DNA of 64,000 bases from Stomatohabitans albus (GTDB taxonomy: Bacteria; Actinomycetota; Nitriliruptoria; Euzebyales; Euzebyaceae): assembly GCF_036336025.1 (NCBI RefSeq), contig NZ_JAYKKE010000002.1, positions 175,364-239,363 of the forward strand, given 5' to 3'. The position numbers were made by a program, and so were the translations under genes. The notes beneath the pieces are model-generated. The model ran no database searches, was not told where the DNA came from, and saw only the letters and a list, made by a program, of their open reading frames with translations. Positions 61,712 through 64,000 of this stretch are shown piece by piece. Within the stretch, counting starts at the first letter, position 1. The number at the start of each line of letters is the position of its first letter.

Positions 61712-62527
61712 ATGTCACAACACAAACCACTTATCCTTGTCTCAAATGATGACGGTATTGACGCTCCAGGGCTCTATGCTGCGGTTAAAGGGGCAAGTGC
61801 CCTTGGAACCGTTGTCGTCAGTGCCCCAGCTCACCAACAGTCTGGGGTTGGGCGAGGATTACAACGCGGACCTGATGTAGGCACCACACAGGTAACGAAT
61901 AGGTTTGAACAATTTGACAAAGTCGAGCGGGCTCAAGCCGTTATTGGTTCGCCCGCGCAAGCTGTGCATGTTGCCATCCTTGGATATTTAAAAGGGCGAA
62001 TGCCAGATCTGGTTATTACCGGGGTGAATTTGGGCTATAACGTCGGATCCGGTATTCCGGCTTCGGGAACGGTTGGTGCTGCCCAAGAAGCATGGAGCCT
62101 ATTTGGCATTCCAGCCCTTGCGGTGAGCAGCCAAACCCTGGACCATTTTGGTGATGGCTCAGAGATTGATTGGGATGCGTGCGCTGAGGTCGTTGCTCAT
62201 TGGGGTGCATTCATCCTTGAACATGGGTTACCTGAACAGGTAGCTCTGCTTAACGTCAATATTCCTATCGGGGCAACCTTGTCTACTACACCGATGCGAC
62301 GCACCATTGTCAGTTATGAATGTGACTGGAAATATGTTGATGCCAACGGGGGGCGAATTAGTCCTGCAACTGATCTCAGAATAATTGATAACCCCCACGA
62401 AGAACGATTCGAACCTGATAGTGATATTCGAGCGGTCCGTGATGGTGTGATTAGTGTGAGTCCGCTCCGGGCACAACTTGCAACAAGATCAGCTTGGGAT
62501 GTCTTTGATCGTGCTATTGGTCACTGA
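61712..62527 (+). CDS. surE: SurE-family 5'/3'-nucleotidase
   Basis: A 271-residue phosphatase acting on nucleoside monophosphates. Metal ligands appear in SNDDGIDAPG (D13, D14), in PAHQQSGVGRG (Ser) and in TGVNLGYNVGSG (Asn). Length is normal. It is tightly coupled to the lipoprotein gene before it and followed by a nif3-type gene. Confidence 0.92.
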   Translation: MSQHKPLILVSNDDGIDAPGLYAAVKGASALGTVVVSAPAHQQSGVGRGLQRGPDVGTTQVTNRFEQFDKVERAQAVIGSPAQAVHVAILGYLKGRMPDLVITGVNLGYNVGSGIPASGTVGAAQEAWSLFGIPALAVSSQTLDHFGDGSEIDWDACAEVVAHWGAFILEHGLPEQVALLNVNIPIGATLSTTPMRRTIVSYECDWKYVDANGGRISPATDLRIIDNPHEERFEPDSDIRAVRDGVISVSPLRAQLATRSAWDVFDRAIGH

Positions 62528-62534
62528 CGTGCAC

Positions 62535-62546
62535 TAGGCTACAACC
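62535..62546 (+). promoter_or_regulatory. Probable leaderless promoter of the nif3-type gene
   Basis: TAGGCT (62535-62540), six bases, ATG 62547. No ribosome-binding site. Confidence 0.45.
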
Positions 62547-63359
62547 ATGACTGCTGAAACAGTTTCGGATTGGGTTCGCCTTCTCGACCAGCTTTATCCT
62601 CCAGCGCATGCCCAAGATTGGGATTCCCCTGGCCTCCAAGTTGGCAATCCTGATGCCGCAGTACATGCCGTGAGCGTTGCACTCGATGTCACCGAAGCGG
62701 TCATCCTTGAAGCGGTCGAACACGGTTGTAACCTGATTATCGCCCATCACCCCCTGCTGTTTCGCCCACTACCAAGCCTTAGTCCCAATAGTGCATCGGG
62801 TCGCCTAGCTCTCTTAGCGGCAGAACGTGGTGTGGCTATTTTTGCTGCCCATACCAATTTTGATGCCAGGCCAGATACCACCAGTTGGACCGCGTTAAAC
62901 ACGCTTGGTATCACGACAAGTCATCCCATTGGCGGTGATGATCATGAACGGTCACTCGGATTACTTGGCACGCTCCCTCAACCTGAACCACTTATTGATG
63001 TGTTTATGAAGGTTCGTAACCAACTTCCAAGCCCGCATGCTCGTTTGGGAACACAAGACCCACACCGCTTGGTGCAACACATCGCTTGTGTTGGTGGCTC
63101 TGGTGCAAGTCTGGCCGAACAAGCTCGTAACGCGGGTGCGGATGTGTTTATTACGGGTGACGTTAGTCATCATGAGGCGCTTGATGCGATCACAATGGGG
63201 CTTGCCATTATTGACGCAGGACACTACGGCACAGAATCTCCTGCGATGGCAACCATGATCGATCACCTTCGCCATCATGGACCCTCCTATGGTTGCCATG
63301 CTCGCGTGTTGGCGTCCTCAATTTGTACCGATCCCTGGTCGACAACTCCAGCTCTGTAA
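62547..63359 (+). CDS. Nif3-like dinuclear metal-centre protein (YbgI family)
   Basis: A 270-residue Nif3/YqfO-family protein, often labelled GTP cyclohydrolase I type 2 homologue although its reaction is unproven. Metal-site motifs are IIAHHPLLFRP and AAHTNFDARPD in the first half and GDVSHHEALDA, DAGHYGTE in the second. It lacks the inserted PII-like domain of longer members. A zinc-ribbon coiled-coil gene follows after 11 bases, the usual actinobacterial pair. Confidence 0.92.
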   Translation: MTAETVSDWVRLLDQLYPPAHAQDWDSPGLQVGNPDAAVHAVSVALDVTEAVILEAVEHGCNLIIAHHPLLFRPLPSLSPNSASGRLALLAAERGVAIFAAHTNFDARPDTTSWTALNTLGITTSHPIGGDDHERSLGLLGTLPQPEPLIDVFMKVRNQLPSPHARLGTQDPHRLVQHIACVGGSGASLAEQARNAGADVFITGDVSHHEALDAITMGLAIIDAGHYGTESPAMATMIDHLRHHGPSYGCHARVLASSICTDPWSTTPAL

Positions 63360-63370
63360 AAGGAACAACT

Positions 63371-64000
63371 ATGCGTGTTACTCCTCAACAACAACGTTCC
63401 CTCGCCCATTTATCGACCATTGATGAGCGACTTCGCAGGCTCAATCACACCCGTGATCACCTCGAAGCCCAACAGCGCTTGGATGCTCATCAACAACAAT
63501 TTGACCAGGCAACGAGTGAACTTGTTGACACCGTTGGACAACTAGAAAAGGCCGAAGCTACAAACCGCCGGTTAGAAAATGAGATCAGTGCGGTCACCGC
63601 AAGCCAGAAAGCTGCTGATGCGCAGCTGTACTCGGGGGCACTCACAACTGAAAAGCAGGTTCAAGCGGTTAAAGACGAACTGGCTGCAATGAAAAAACGC
63701 AAACATGATTTAGAGGATTCGCAACTTGAAACAATGGAAGAGATTGAAGGGCTTGAAACAACAAAGGCGAAACTGACCGAAACAAGAACCCAACTATCTA
63801 CTGAAATTGACACATTAACTGGATTGCGGAATGAAGCGAGCGCCGATATTGATGCCGATATCGAAGGGGCTAGGGAACAGCGTGTTCGGGTTGTGGCTGA
63901 ACTCACCGAAGAGATCATTACCGAATATGAGCGCCATGCCAAACGGAGTAGGGGACCGGTTGTGGCGAGTTTAGATAATAGAACCTGTCTAGGGTGTCAT
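63371..64000 (+). CDS. Coiled-coil protein with C4 zinc ribbon (CT398/Rv2229c-like), 3' end outside window
   Basis: The visible 210 codons show a long coiled coil (about residues 10-175) rich in Glu, Gln, Lys, Thr and Ala, then the start of a zinc ribbon with CLGCH as the last visible residues. The second Cys pair lies beyond the window. AAAAGGA precedes ATG 63371. The layout and place after nif3 match the C4-type zinc-ribbon proteins such as Rv2229c; in mycobacteria an RNase H gene comes next. Function is unsettled; related proteins are proposed scaffolds or nucleic-acid adaptors. Confidence 0.85.
   Translation, partial: MRVTPQQQRSLAHLSTIDERLRRLNHTRDHLEAQQRLDAHQQQFDQATSELVDTVGQLEKAEATNRRLENEISAVTASQKAADAQLYSGALTTEKQVQAVKDELAAMKKRKHDLEDSQLETMEEIEGLETTKAKLTETRTQLSTEIDTLTGLRNEASADIDADIEGAREQRVRVVAELTEEIITEYERHAKRSRGPVVASLDNRTCLGCH

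Overview
The window is a stretch of actinobacterial chromosome. Support for Actinomycetota: the uvrC-rapZ-yvcK-whiA-gap-pgk-tpiA-secG order, a MoeZ-type protein, an LppM-like lipoprotein, a SufU/SufT tail of a suf operon, the nif3/zinc-ribbon pair, and many genes that appear to start directly at the transcript 5' end. Base composition looks only moderately G+C rich (by eye a little above 50 percent), which is low for the phylum, so a deep-branching or host-associated lineage is possible. A complete sialic-acid uptake and breakdown block points to life on an animal host. I cannot name the species.

Layout. 1-2930: end of a Suf iron-sulfur operon (sufS partial, sufU, sufT-like) running into a MoeZ-like adenylyltransferase/rhodanese. 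2956-3909: manA. 3990-12964: sialic-acid block with a GntR/FadR regulator facing a family-5 binding protein, a permease, a permease-ATPase fusion, a second ATPase, a NanA-type lyase, a ROK kinase and NanE. 13048-22262: an unrecognised gene, uvrC, a divergent LppM-like lipoprotein, rapZ-yvcK-whiA, gap-pgk-tpiA-secG. 22417-28386: a LON-domain protein and hisD-C-B-H-A-F. 28426-35112: ung, a 984-residue helical repeat protein, and a secreted phosphodiester glycosidase with CWB2 wall-binding repeats.

35153-38838 (minus strand) is a cobalt ECF transporter cbiMNQO followed by a DUF3467 protein and a lipoate-ligase-like protein. 39092-44636 holds an AcrR-like TetR with an MFS exporter, a TipA-like MerR regulator, a flavodoxin, threonine aldolase and an AcuI-type reductase. 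44691-50719 is an export/immunity island: CPBP protease, two ABC-2 exporters and a divergent TetR across a large palindrome. 50761-53869: a zinc-type macrodomain protein, an MFS, GlsB, a gene-poor stretch and tRNA-Val. 53898-59545: a GDT1-type cation transporter, a very acidic VanW protein, a lipid kinase and class II aldolase. 59649-60430: an ArsR/SmtB-type zinc sensor beside a His/Cys-rich metallothionein-like protein. 60505-64000: methyltransferase, lipoprotein, surE, nif3 and a coiled-coil zinc-ribbon protein cut by the window end.

The main points beyond routine annotation are the SmtB/metallothionein pair with two matching operators; nine genes sharing the spacing -10 box, six bases, start codon, with no Shine-Dalgarno sequence; an operator whose arms match the E. 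coli AcrR operator as I recall it; and a 45-bp near-perfect palindrome in front of the second TetR gene.
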